From contig JAFZKB010000002.1 of NCBI GenBank assembly GCA_017551865.1, positions 124,001 to 188,000 on the forward strand: a stretch of 64,000 nt of DNA, written 5' to 3'. The stretch comes from Clostridiales bacterium. Lineage in GTDB: Bacteria > Bacillota > Clostridia > Saccharofermentanales > Saccharofermentanaceae. The notes beneath the pieces were generated by a model. It was not told the DNA's origin and searched no databases. It saw only the letters and a program-made list of their open reading frames with translations. The position numbers and the translations under genes are program-made. The first letter of the stretch is position 1; each line of letters opens with the position of its first letter. Of the stretch, positions 43,898 through 52,385 are shown one piece after another.

Positions 43898-45166
43898 TTA
43901 TAGTCTCTCCTTAAAATCATCGTAACTGAATTGTTTGACAGGGGTGCACTTTCCGTCTTCTGCCATTTTCCAGATGGAAGGCAGCGGCATCCCGTTGAAC
44001 GTGTTGTCTTTTACCATGGTGTACATGGCCATGTCCGTGAAGTAGAGCCGGTCGCCGATCGTGAGCTCTTTCTCAAAAGAGTAATCTCCGATGACATCGC
44101 CGGCCAGACAGGTATTTCCCGCCAGACGGTATGTATATGGTTTTTCTTCCGCGTCAAAAGAACCCTGAAGCGGCGGGCGGTAGGGCATCTCGAGTACATC
44201 CGGCATGTGGCATGCGGCGGAGACATCGAGGATGGCGATCTTCATGCCGTTCTCAACGATATCGAGGACGGTACCGACGAGATAACCGGCGTCGATGGCC
44301 ACGGCTTCTCCGGGCTCAAGATATACGGTGACATTATATTTTTCGGAAAGCCTTTTCACTTCGCAGATCAGGCCTTCTCTGTCATAGTCGTCTTTGGTGA
44401 TATGGTGTCCGCCGCCGAGGTTCAGCCACTTGATCTGCGGGAGTGAAAGGAGATCGCCGAATCTTTCTTCGATGACCCGGATCGTGCGGGACAGCGGACC
44501 GAAGCCCTGCTCGCAGTGGGTATGGAAGTGAAGACCTTCTATTCCAGAGAAGATAGAAGAATTCCAGATCTCTTCGGTGACGGGGGCTGCGCCCAGCTTC
44601 TGGTCAAGAAGTTCACGCAGGATGCCGAGGCGGGATCCCTTTACACAGGGATTATAGATATCGGTCTCGATCTCGGAATATTCCGGGTTGATGCGAAGGC
44701 CGAAAGACGGGCGATTAGCGGAAGAGTCGCAAGTAGCGCAAGTGTCTGCGGAAGCGCCGCAAGAAGATGCGGTGCCGGTGCTTTTCGCGAAGGAAAGGGC
44801 ACGTTCGCGGTGGGCTTTCCACTGGCTTACCGAATTAAAGATGATGTGATCACAGATCGGAAGAAGCTTATCCATATCCTCAGGAGTGAAGGCCGGGGCA
44901 TAGACGTGGGTTTCTTTTCCAAAAGGCCTGCCCATCTCTTCGTAGCCGAGACGTGCTTCGCAGTAACCGCTGGCGGTCGTGCCGGAGAGGTACTTGCTGA
45001 GTTCGGGATAGGTTGCGTAGCACGAGAAAGCTTTCTGCGCCAGAAGGATATGCGCCCCGGAGCGGTCCGATACGTCCTTCAGGATCGAGGCATTATGAAT
45101 CAGGGCTTTCATGTCGATCACAAAAGCCGGCGACGGGATCTTCTCCAATGAATGGATCTCCTCCAT
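43898..45166 (-). CDS. nspC: Carboxynorspermidine/carboxyspermidine decarboxylase
   Basis: 422 residues. A PLP enzyme of the alanine-racemase-fold decarboxylases that converts carboxyspermidine to spermidine (or the nor- forms). Motifs: SPAFVIDMKALIHNA at the start, AQKAFSC with the PLP Lys, LRINPEYSEIET, LHFHTHCEQGFGP, LNLGGGHHITKDDYD, LEPGEAVAID and the substrate-side CHMPDVLEMPYRPP. ATG 45166 has GGGGAGGAATAAC before it; the earlier in-frame start at 45259 has none. Unusual: residues about 125-148 are an extra Ala/Ser/Cys-rich stretch with four Cys. Its partner dehydrogenase is 10 kb away at 55016. Confidence 0.92.
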   Translation of the reverse strand: MEEIHSLEKIPSPAFVIDMKALIHNASILKDVSDRSGAHILLAQKAFSCYATYPELSKYLSGTTASGYCEARLGYEEMGRPFGKETHVYAPAFTPEDMDKLLPICDHIIFNSVSQWKAHRERALSFAKSTGTASSCGASADTCATCDSSANRPSFGLRINPEYSEIETDIYNPCVKGSRLGILRELLDQKLGAAPVTEEIWNSSIFSGIEGLHFHTHCEQGFGPLSRTIRVIEERFGDLLSLPQIKWLNLGGGHHITKDDYDREGLICEVKRLSEKYNVTVYLEPGEAVAIDAGYLVGTVLDIVENGMKIAILDVSAACHMPDVLEMPYRPPLQGSFDAEEKPYTYRLAGNTCLAGDVIGDYSFEKELTIGDRLYFTDMAMYTMVKDNTFNGMPLPSIWKMAEDGKCTPVKQFSYDDFKERL

Positions 45167-45265
45167 GTTATTCCTCCCCAAACACTTTCTACGGAATAGA
45201 TTATAAATGAAAGTGAGGATTAAGGAAATTGCTAAAATGTCAGTAAAAGACGACGGCAACTGTGC

Positions 45266-45274
45266 TGTTATACT
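45266..45274 (+). promoter_or_regulatory. Extended -10 promoter of the EPS operon
   Basis: TG-T-TATACT at 45266-45274, upstream of rmlD. A second TATAAT at 45394-45399 could give a shorter transcript. Neither has a good -35 hexamer. Confidence 0.5.
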
Positions 45275-45328
45275 AAAATAGTCTTGAACATGAGAGGCAG
45301 TTTACAAAAAATACCTCAGAGGACACTT

Positions 45329-45445
45329 ATGGGAATTACTATTAAGGAATGCGGTGAGTGCTATGAGATTCCCGTTTCTAGTGAAATGAGGAGTATAATA
45401 TATAAAAGGTGGTTGAGAATAATCGATAGTTGGAGGGAAACATGA
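45329..45445 (+). CDS. Possible 38-residue leader peptide before rmlD
   Basis: A short frame from ATG 45329 with AGAGGA about five bases upstream, ending in TGA that overlaps the rmlD start (ATGA at 45442-45445). The peptide has a CGEC motif near its start and a basic, aromatic C-terminal half. The ribosome site and four-base overlap suggest coupling to rmlD. Against it: no known relative, and a TATAAT lies inside it. Confidence 0.3.
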   Translation: MGITIKECGECYEIPVSSEMRSIIYKRWLRIIDSWRET

Positions 45446-46335
45446 AGGTTTTCGTAACAGGAGTAAATGGACAACTTGGTCACGATTGTGTGATCGAGCT
45501 TTCCAAACGGCAGAATGAAGTCGTCGGTTCCGACCTTCAGGAGATGAAGGATCCGAATTATATCCGGTTAGATATTACGGACAGAGAAGCCGTACTCCGG
45601 ACAATTGAGGAGATCCGGCCTGACTGTATCATTCACTGTGCCGCCTGGACCGCAGTAGACGCAGCGGAGGATGAAGAGAATAAGGAAACGGTCGATGCCA
45701 TTAATCACTTCGGAACGCAGTATATCGCGGAAGCGGCAAAACAGGTGGACGCGAAGCTGGTCTATATCAGCACGGACTATGTTTTTGACGGACAGGGGAC
45801 ATGTCCCTGGCAGCCGGATGATAAGAACTATGCACCGCTCAATGTGTACGGAGCATCTAAGCTTGCAGGTGAAATGTCTGTGAGTTCAACTCTGGAAAAG
45901 TATTTCATTGTCCGAATTGCATGGGTGTTCGGAGTCAACGGGAAGAACTTTATCAAGACCATGCTGAATGTGGGAAAGAAGTACGATACAGTGCGAGTTG
46001 TAAATGATCAGATCGGTACGCCGACATATACTTTTGATCTGGCGAGACTGCTCGCGGATATGATAGAAACGGAAAAGTACGGCTTCTATCATGCAACAAA
46101 TGACGAAGGCGGGAATTACATTTCCTGGTACGATTTTACGAAAGAGATCTATCGTCAGGCCGGTCTTTCGACGACTGTGAATCCGGTCACGACAGAGGAA
46201 TATGGCCTAAGCAAAGCCACACGTCCGTTCAACAGCAGATTGGACAAGAAAAAACTGATAGAGGCTGGGTTTACACCGCTTCCTGATTGGAAAGATGCGT
46301 TACATCGCTATCTGAAGGAAATTGGTGAGATCTAG
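45442..46335 (+). CDS. rfbD: dTDP-4-dehydrorhamnose reductase
   Basis: 297 residues, short-chain dehydrogenase fold: GVNGQLGHD near the N-terminus binds NADPH, STDYVFDG and the catalytic YGASK (about 134-138) follow, and the C-terminal RPFNSRLDKKKL is typical of RmlD. It makes dTDP-L-rhamnose in the last step of the pathway. ATG 45442 follows GGAGGGAAAC. It heads the EPS operon with rfbC next; rmlA and rmlB are not in the window. Confidence 0.95.
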   Translation: MKVFVTGVNGQLGHDCVIELSKRQNEVVGSDLQEMKDPNYIRLDITDREAVLRTIEEIRPDCIIHCAAWTAVDAAEDEENKETVDAINHFGTQYIAEAAKQVDAKLVYISTDYVFDGQGTCPWQPDDKNYAPLNVYGASKLAGEMSVSSTLEKYFIVRIAWVFGVNGKNFIKTMLNVGKKYDTVRVVNDQIGTPTYTFDLARLLADMIETEKYGFYHATNDEGGNYISWYDFTKEIYRQAGLSTTVNPVTTEEYGLSKATRPFNSRLDKKKLIEAGFTPLPDWKDALHRYLKEIGEI

Positions 46336-46373
46336 TCTTAGAAGAAAAAGCATTACATACAAGGAGAATCAAA

Positions 46374-46985
46374 ATGGGACAGATCAAAGTAATCTATGAC
46401 TTAGAGGGGATCGAAGGACTTTGCACAATCGAATCTACACTTCATGGTGATAACCGCGGATACTTTATGGAGACATTCAGCCAGAAAGATATGTATGAAG
46501 CGGGCCTTTATATCAGCTTCGTTCAGGACAACCAGTCCATGTCTAAAAAGGGCGTTCTCCGCGGACTGCATTTCCAGAAGAGATTTCCTCAGACAAAACT
46601 GGTACGAGTGATCAAAGGTACAGTCTATGATGTGGCAGTCGATCTTCGACTAGGATCACCGACGTTTGGCAAATTCCACGGAGAGATACTTACAGCGGAT
46701 AATCGCAAACAATACCTGATCCCGAGAGGGTTTGCGCACGGATTCATGGTCCTGTCCGATGAGGCAGAATTCTGCTACAAGTGTGACGATTTCTATCATG
46801 CGAACGATGAAGGCGGTATTGCCTGGAATGATCCGGATATTGCAATCCCGTGGCCGCAGGTAGAGGGTATCTATAAAGGAACGGCATCCGCAGATGGATA
46901 TAAGCTCGAAGATGGCACACCTCTGATCCTTTCGGAAAAAGATCAGAAGTGGATGGGCTTCAAGGAAACATTCAATTTAAAGTAA
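46374..46985 (+). CDS. rfbC: dTDP-4-dehydrorhamnose 3,5-epimerase
   Basis: 203 residues of the cupin-type RmlC fold. Motifs: HGDNRGYFMETF, NQSMSKKGVLRGLHFQ with the catalytic His, IPRGFAHGFMVLSDEAEF and the C-terminal NDPDIAIPWP. It catalyses the step before RmlD. ACAAGGAG precedes the start, 38 bases after rfbD. Confidence 0.96.
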   Translation: MGQIKVIYDLEGIEGLCTIESTLHGDNRGYFMETFSQKDMYEAGLYISFVQDNQSMSKKGVLRGLHFQKRFPQTKLVRVIKGTVYDVAVDLRLGSPTFGKFHGEILTADNRKQYLIPRGFAHGFMVLSDEAEFCYKCDDFYHANDEGGIAWNDPDIAIPWPQVEGIYKGTASADGYKLEDGTPLILSEKDQKWMGFKETFNLK

Positions 46986-47031
46986 CACTCAGTAAGAGTA
47001 GAAAAGGACGCAGGAACGGGTCTAAGAACAT

Positions 47032-48276
47032 ATGGATAACAGTCAGGTACAGCATGTTTTTGTCATTGGATCAAAGTCGATAGGTCAGTATGGAGGCTAT
47101 GAGACTTTTGTAGATAAACTAACCGAACAGCATCAAAACGAAGGGCGCATCAAGTATCATATCGCCTGCAAGGCAAATGGTGATGGATACATGAATGAAT
47201 CCAAGCTTGATGGTGTGAGTGACCTGAAAAAGGATGAAAGCGGGAATGTAACGGAGTTTACTTATCACAATGCGCATGTTTTTAAGCTTCATTGCCCGAA
47301 TATCGGCCCGGCTGTAGCTTTGTACTATGACCGCGCAGCCGTAAAACACAGTATTCGCTACTGCAAAGAAAACCATATTGAACATCCGATCTTTTATATC
47401 CTGGCCTGCAGGATCGGCCTGTTTATCCGCGGGCTTGCAAAGCAGATCAAGCGTATCGGAGGATCTTATTATGTGAATCCGGACGGACATGAATGGATGC
47501 GCGCAAAATGGTCTGCTCCGATCCGCAAGTACTGGAAATGGTCCGAAAAGAAGATGGTCAATTTGGCGGACTGTGTCGTATGCGATTCCGTCAATATCGA
47601 AAAGTATATTGAAGAGTCTTACCATCATCCCAATACGACTTTTATCGCTTATGGAGCCGATATCTTTCCGTCTCAGAAAAAAGACGATGATCCGGCATTT
47701 GTGGACTGGCTGGAAAAGCACAATCTCAAGTCCGGCGAGTATTATCTGGTCGTAGGCCGCTTCGTCCCGGAAAACAACTATGAAACGATGATCCGTGAAT
47801 ATATGCTTTCCCATAGCACGAAGAGCTTTGCGCTCATCACGAATGTGAATGAGAAGTTCCTGAACGAACTTGAGGAAAAACTCCATTTCCGAAAGGACCC
47901 ACGCATCAATTTCGTGGGAACCGTTTACGATAAGGAGCTTCTGAAAAAGATCCGTGAAAACGCATATGGCTATTTCCACGGCCACGAAGTCGGAGGGACA
48001 AACCCCAGTCTTTTAGAGGCTTTGGGAAGTACCAAGCTGAATCTTCTTTTGGATGTTGGATTTAATCGTGAAGTCGCAGAAGGAGCAGCACTCTATTGGA
48101 AAAAGGATGAAGGCATGCTGGCCGCGCTGATCGATTCGGCCGATACGATGGATCAGGCCGAGCGCGATGCGTATGGTGAAAAAGCGAAAGCCCGAATCAG
48201 AACAGCATATAACTGGCCCCTGATCGGAGAAAAATACATGAAGATCTTTGTCGGTGATGATGAGGATAAAAAGTAG
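47032..48276 (+). CDS. DUF1972-type glycosyltransferase, probable rhamnosyltransferase
   Basis: 414 residues, GT4-like two-domain fold. The N-terminal VIGSKSIGQYGGYETFVDKL is the DUF1972 signature seen in WchF-type capsule rhamnosyltransferases, and HEVGGTNPSLLEALG (about 322-336) is the donor-binding C-terminal motif. Given rfbD and rfbC just upstream, dTDP-rhamnose is the likely donor and an undecaprenyl-linked sugar the acceptor. It is the only classical glycosyltransferase in the locus besides the initiating enzyme. Its stop overlaps the GTG start of the flippase. Confidence 0.88.
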   Translation: MDNSQVQHVFVIGSKSIGQYGGYETFVDKLTEQHQNEGRIKYHIACKANGDGYMNESKLDGVSDLKKDESGNVTEFTYHNAHVFKLHCPNIGPAVALYYDRAAVKHSIRYCKENHIEHPIFYILACRIGLFIRGLAKQIKRIGGSYYVNPDGHEWMRAKWSAPIRKYWKWSEKKMVNLADCVVCDSVNIEKYIEESYHHPNTTFIAYGADIFPSQKKDDDPAFVDWLEKHNLKSGEYYLVVGRFVPENNYETMIREYMLSHSTKSFALITNVNEKFLNELEEKLHFRKDPRINFVGTVYDKELLKKIRENAYGYFHGHEVGGTNPSLLEALGSTKLNLLLDVGFNREVAEGAALYWKKDEGMLAALIDSADTMDQAERDAYGEKAKARIRTAYNWPLIGEKYMKIFVGDDEDKK

Positions 48277-49715
48277 TGGGAAAACTTCGAGGAAAATATA
48301 ATAGCCTTTCTCCTTCGTTAAAGGTTTCGCTTTGGTTTGTTATTTGCAACGTAATTCAGAAAGCGGCACTGATTCTGACGACTCCGATTTATTCCCGAAT
48401 CATGACTACGGAGCAGTTCGGTGAATATAAAGTTTTTCTCTCTTGGGTAGATCTGGTAATTATTTTTACCACGCTTGATATATTCTATGGCGGTTACAAT
48501 GTCGGAATGGAGAAATTCCGTGATGATCGAAAAACGTACACTTCAGCCATGTATGGATTATGTTTTGCTATTACTACTCTATGGGTAGTTACGACCATCC
48601 CATTCGCCTCTGTTTTAGGTCCGCTACTTCGTATCTCGCCGCTCCAGTTCCGTTTGTTGCTCATTTATATGTATATTTTTCCTGCTTTCCAATTTTGGGC
48701 AGCACGCAAAAAATATGATTACCAATACAAACCGCTGATTATTGTTACCGCGCTTTCATCTTTTGGGACGATTTTTTTTGGCACACTTGCCGCTCTTTTT
48801 GTGGAGGGAAAAAGCGATGGAGCGATCATAGCCAAAATCGTTGTGGAAGCTGTTATCGCCGTTCCGATTCTTCTTACAAGTGTTCGGGGAATTAAGAGTT
48901 TATACAATAAGTTTTACTGGAAGTATGCTCTGAAGTTTAATATTCCGCTGGTCCCGCACTATCTTTCTACCATGATTCTTAATCACTCGGATATTCTGAT
49001 GATCGATATGCTCTGTGGAAAAACTGATGCGGCCATATATAGTGTCGCGTATTCTGTCGCTGTGATTATTACTGTTGTTCAAAATGCCGTTAACAGTGCA
49101 ATCATTCCGTGGATGTATAAAAAACTGCGCGAAAACGATCTTTCTGGATTTGCTAAGGTTGCTTCAGGTGTGATTGGCGCTATGGCTGTCCTAAATCTAT
49201 CGCTTGTGATCTGTGCTCCGGAAGCAGTTATGATTATGGGATCAGCCCAATACGCGGAGGCCGTCTATGTGATCCCGCCGGTTACATTTGGTATATTCCT
49301 GACTTCCATATATGGATTCTTTATGAATATTGAGCTTTATTACCATAACAACAAATATGCGGCTGCTGCATCTGTAATTGCCGCGACTTCTAATATCGTG
49401 CTTAATTTCATCTTCATTCAGAAATTCGGTTATATGGCTGCCGGATATACAACGTTTGCATCTTATCTTCTGCTACTCGTTATGCACTTCTTCGGCCTTC
49501 GAAGTGTATCTGCAAAAAACAATCTATCTTACCGCAAATTCTTCGATGTAAAAGCGATCCTGATGATTATTTTGGGGTTCGCGATAGGAACCGTAGTGAT
49601 TTCCTTCACATACAACTTTATTTGGCTACGATTGGCATTGATTACACTGATCATCATTTTGATAGTAGCTTGTCGCAAGAAAATAGGGGATTTTGCAAAA
49701 CAATTCATTCGATAA
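48276..49715 (+). CDS. Polysaccharide flippase (Wzx-like, MOP superfamily)
   Basis: 479 residues with about twelve to fourteen membrane helices over the whole length. The N-terminal SLKVSLWFVICNVIQKAA and TPIYSRIMTTEQFGEYK are the polysaccharide biosynthesis family signature. It would flip lipid-linked repeat units outward. The start is GTG 48276, overlapping the previous TAG by one base. From here to about 52350 base composition is clearly more A/T-rich than in the rest of the window. Confidence 0.9.
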   Translation: MGKLRGKYNSLSPSLKVSLWFVICNVIQKAALILTTPIYSRIMTTEQFGEYKVFLSWVDLVIIFTTLDIFYGGYNVGMEKFRDDRKTYTSAMYGLCFAITTLWVVTTIPFASVLGPLLRISPLQFRLLLIYMYIFPAFQFWAARKKYDYQYKPLIIVTALSSFGTIFFGTLAALFVEGKSDGAIIAKIVVEAVIAVPILLTSVRGIKSLYNKFYWKYALKFNIPLVPHYLSTMILNHSDILMIDMLCGKTDAAIYSVAYSVAVIITVVQNAVNSAIIPWMYKKLRENDLSGFAKVASGVIGAMAVLNLSLVICAPEAVMIMGSAQYAEAVYVIPPVTFGIFLTSIYGFFMNIELYYHNNKYAAAASVIAATSNIVLNFIFIQKFGYMAAGYTTFASYLLLLVMHFFGLRSVSAKNNLSYRKFFDVKAILMIILGFAIGTVVISFTYNFIWLRLALITLIIILIVACRKKIGDFAKQFIR

Positions 49716-49894
49716 AAATATAGAAGAGAGAGGATTGGCTTAAAAGGCATTCTGAAACTGGCACATGCCTTATCAGTACTCCACTTAGCCCGAGCTGATC
49801 ATAAACACTTGGCAGACGAGGGTCTCTTGAAGGGGATATCCAAATTTGTTACTCTATAATTAAATTTAATAGTTATTCTTACAGGAAAAGGAAT
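49716..49894. other. Gap before the GpsA-TagD gene
   Basis: 179 bases without a credible frame. TATAAT at 49855-49860 is a possible -10 for the next gene, but no -35 hexamer stands at the right distance. No terminator is seen. Confidence 0.35.
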
Positions 49895-51415
49895 ATGCAC
49901 AATATAGTAGTTTTAGGGGCAGGAACCTGGGGGATTGCATTAGCCAGGTTGTTAAGTGTTTCCGGGAATAAGGTGACTGTTTGGTCAGCGATTCCAGAAG
50001 AGATAGCACTTTTGGATAAGGAAAGAGTGCATAAAAATCTGCCCTTCATGGTCATACCAGATGAAATCTCTTTTCAAAAAGATCTTCGTTCTGCTTGTTT
50101 GGATAAGGATGTAATATTGTTGGCTGTGCCTTCTGTCTTTGTGAGAGAAACAGCAAAAATGCTTTCCGAATTCTACCAGGATTCGCAACTGATAATCAAT
50201 GTTTCTAAAGGCATTGAGACCGATTCATTACTTACAATGAGCGAGGTAATTGAATCAGAGATTCCCCAAACTCAAGTCGTTGCGCTATCCGGGCCTACTC
50301 ACGCGGAAGAAGTGGCAAGAGATATGCCGACCACAATTGTTGCGGCATGTAGTGATCTGGCTCTAGCAGAAAAGACACAGAAAGTCATGTCAAATCCAGT
50401 TTTGCGCGTATTTACGAATACAGATATAAAGGGCGTTGAATTGTGTGCGGCATTAAAGAATATAATTGCATTGGCAACGGGTATCTCTGCAGGTTTGGGG
50501 TACGGAGATAATATCAAGGCTGCAATAATAACTAGAGGACTCGCTGAAATAAAAAAACTCGGAGAAGCAGTAGGCTGTTTATCAGAAACATTTTCAGGGC
50601 TTGCCGGAATGGGAGATCTGATTGTTACTGCTACGAGCAAACACAGTAGGAATAACAGGTGCGGTTATTTGATCGGGCAGGGTTATGCGCCTCAAGACGC
50701 AGTCAATCAAATTGGTATGGTTGTCGAGGGAATCAACGCTTTGCCAGCAGCAATTGCTCTTGCTAACAAGTATCACGTTGAATTGCCAATAATCCGTGCT
50801 GTTGATTCTGTTATAAATCACGGTGTTGATGTTAAGCAGGCTGCAAGTGATCTTCTTGGGAAAGAAGTTACCATAGAATTGCAAAAGCCTGTAGTAGATA
50901 TCAGTTTTGAGATGGCAGTGATGAAATCTGCTGCCAGATATGAAGATGGAGGACAGAGTATGAAACGCGTAATCACTTATGGCACGTTTGACCTTTTGCA
51001 TTATGGTCATATTAACCTTCTTCGACGAGCAAAAGCCTTAGGTGACTATCTTATTGTAGTAATCTCATCAGATGAGTTTAACTGGAATGAGAAGCATAAA
51101 AAGTGTTATTTTTCTTATGAACAGAGAAAAGCTTTGGTTGAAGCCGTAAGATATGTTGATTTGGTTATTCCTGAGGAAAGCTGGGATCAAAAGCGTAGAG
51201 ATATGCATGAGTACCATATTGACACATTTGTTATGGGCGATGACTGGAAAGGAAAATTCGATTTCCTAAAAGAGGAAGGCGTGGAAGTAGTTTATCTTCC
51301 GAGAACACCGGAAATCAGTACAAGTAAGATGAAAAAGGATCTGTACGATGCTAATGCCGTCGATGGAGAGAGCAAAACCTCTCATGATGATATCAATACT
51401 GATCCGACCAAATAA
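49895..51415 (+). CDS. gpsA-tagD: Fusion of glycerol-3-phosphate dehydrogenase and glycerol-3-phosphate cytidylyltransferase
   Basis: 506 residues. Residues 1-335 are GpsA: NAD-binding VLGAGTWGIALA, NVSKGIETDSLLTMSEVI, the active-site Lys in CAALKNIIALATGISAGLG and GDLIVTATSKHSRNNR. Residues 356-485 are TagD: MKRVITYGTFDLLHYGHINL with the HYGH nucleotidyl-transfer motif and FVMGDDWKGKFDFL; the end has the STSKMKKDL motif. Together they would convert dihydroxyacetone phosphate to CDP-glycerol, the donor of glycerol phosphate for capsule or teichoic acid. LicD follows. The DNA is A/T-rich. Confidence 0.92.
   Translation: MHNIVVLGAGTWGIALARLLSVSGNKVTVWSAIPEEIALLDKERVHKNLPFMVIPDEISFQKDLRSACLDKDVILLAVPSVFVRETAKMLSEFYQDSQLIINVSKGIETDSLLTMSEVIESEIPQTQVVALSGPTHAEEVARDMPTTIVAACSDLALAEKTQKVMSNPVLRVFTNTDIKGVELCAALKNIIALATGISAGLGYGDNIKAAIITRGLAEIKKLGEAVGCLSETFSGLAGMGDLIVTATSKHSRNNRCGYLIGQGYAPQDAVNQIGMVVEGINALPAAIALANKYHVELPIIRAVDSVINHGVDVKQAASDLLGKEVTIELQKPVVDISFEMAVMKSAARYEDGGQSMKRVITYGTFDLLHYGHINLLRRAKALGDYLIVVISSDEFNWNEKHKKCYFSYEQRKALVEAVRYVDLVIPEESWDQKRRDMHEYHIDTFVMGDDWKGKFDFLKEEGVEVVYLPRTPEISTSKMKKDLYDANAVDGESKTSHDDINTDPTK
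50948..50962 (+). promoter_or_regulatory. Internal ribosome site and start codon for the TagD half
   Basis: GGAGGA at 50948-50953 stands six bases before the in-frame ATG at 50960, which encodes Met 356, exactly where separate TagD proteins begin (MK-VITYGTFDLLH). A free TagD of 151 residues could be made from the same gene. Confidence 0.6.
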
Positions 51416-51499
51416 AGAGCGATGACATGTGTTTGAATTCGAATCAGAATGCGAAACAAAAAGCACATGGTTTCAAACGGAGAGGTGTACACACTAAGT

Positions 51500-52357
51500 A
51501 TGGAGATGAATGAAAAAACGAGAAATATTGAATTGCTTCATCAAGTTGACTTGGATATTGTAAAAGAAGTAATTAAAATCTGCGATAAACACAGCTTTTC
51601 ATATTACATGCTTGGTGGAACGATGCTGGGAGCGGTTCGTCACAAGGGATTCATTCCCTGGGATGATGATGTTGATTTGGGAATGCCACGGAAGGACTAT
51701 GAAGCTTTTCTTCAAACTGCACCTGATGAATTGCCATCAAATCTTCGGATTGTGAATTACCGTACAGATCCGAATTATCAGTACTATATTACACGCGTTC
51801 TGGACTCAAACACTAAGGTTGAAGAAGAGAGAATTGGTAATGAAAACCGATTTACCAACGCTTCAATTGATATTTTTCCCATAGATGGAACACCCAATAA
51901 TCGTTTCCTAAGAAAGATATATTTCTTTCGTGTTCTTTTTCACCGTGCGTTAATGTCGCTGTGTTATAAAGATTCTATCGATCGGCAAAGAAGAAGGGGG
52001 CGGATGGAAGGCATGTTCCTCTGGATTATGGAAAGAATCCCGATCGAAAAGATGACAACTCCATATAAGCAGAAAGTGAAAATAGATAAACTGCTGCGAA
52101 AGAACGACGTGGAAAAATCCAAATTTATTGGGAATATAATGGGTGCATATCGGACAAGAGAGATCGTTCCAGCTGAGTTTTACGGAAAGGGAAAGAAGTA
52201 TCCGTTTGAAACCATCGAACTTAATGGCATGGATATGGCAGATGAGTACTTAACATGGACATATGGAGACTATATGAAGCTTCCTCCTGAAGATAAACGC
52301 AAAACGCATTTTAAGATACTCGAAATAAACGGAAGCAATGTAGAGAAGCAGGAGTAG
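51500..52357 (+). CDS. LicD-family phosphotransferase
   Basis: 285 residues from MEMNEKTRN; earlier in-frame ATGs at 51449 and 51467 have no ribosome site, and the family normally begins about 20 residues before the conserved IVKEV helix. The core GGTMLGAVRHKGFIPWDDDVDL is the LicD/fukutin nucleotidyltransferase-fold active site. LicD proteins transfer phosphocholine; relatives such as fukutin transfer ribitol or glycerol phosphate from CDP donors. With the CDP-glycerol fusion enzyme upstream, glycerol phosphate is a reasonable donor group here. It ends tail to tail with the sugar transferase gene. Confidence 0.88.
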   Translation: MEMNEKTRNIELLHQVDLDIVKEVIKICDKHSFSYYMLGGTMLGAVRHKGFIPWDDDVDLGMPRKDYEAFLQTAPDELPSNLRIVNYRTDPNYQYYITRVLDSNTKVEEERIGNENRFTNASIDIFPIDGTPNNRFLRKIYFFRVLFHRALMSLCYKDSIDRQRRRGRMEGMFLWIMERIPIEKMTTPYKQKVKIDKLLRKNDVEKSKFIGNIMGAYRTREIVPAEFYGKGKKYPFETIELNGMDMADEYLTWTYGDYMKLPPEDKRKTHFKILEINGSNVEKQE

Positions 52358-52385
52358 TCTCATTTCGATTAAGATGATATAAGCT

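Noticed and set aside
49716..49894. Remnant gene before the GpsA-TagD fusion
   Set aside because: All frames are short and show no recognisable protein similarity.
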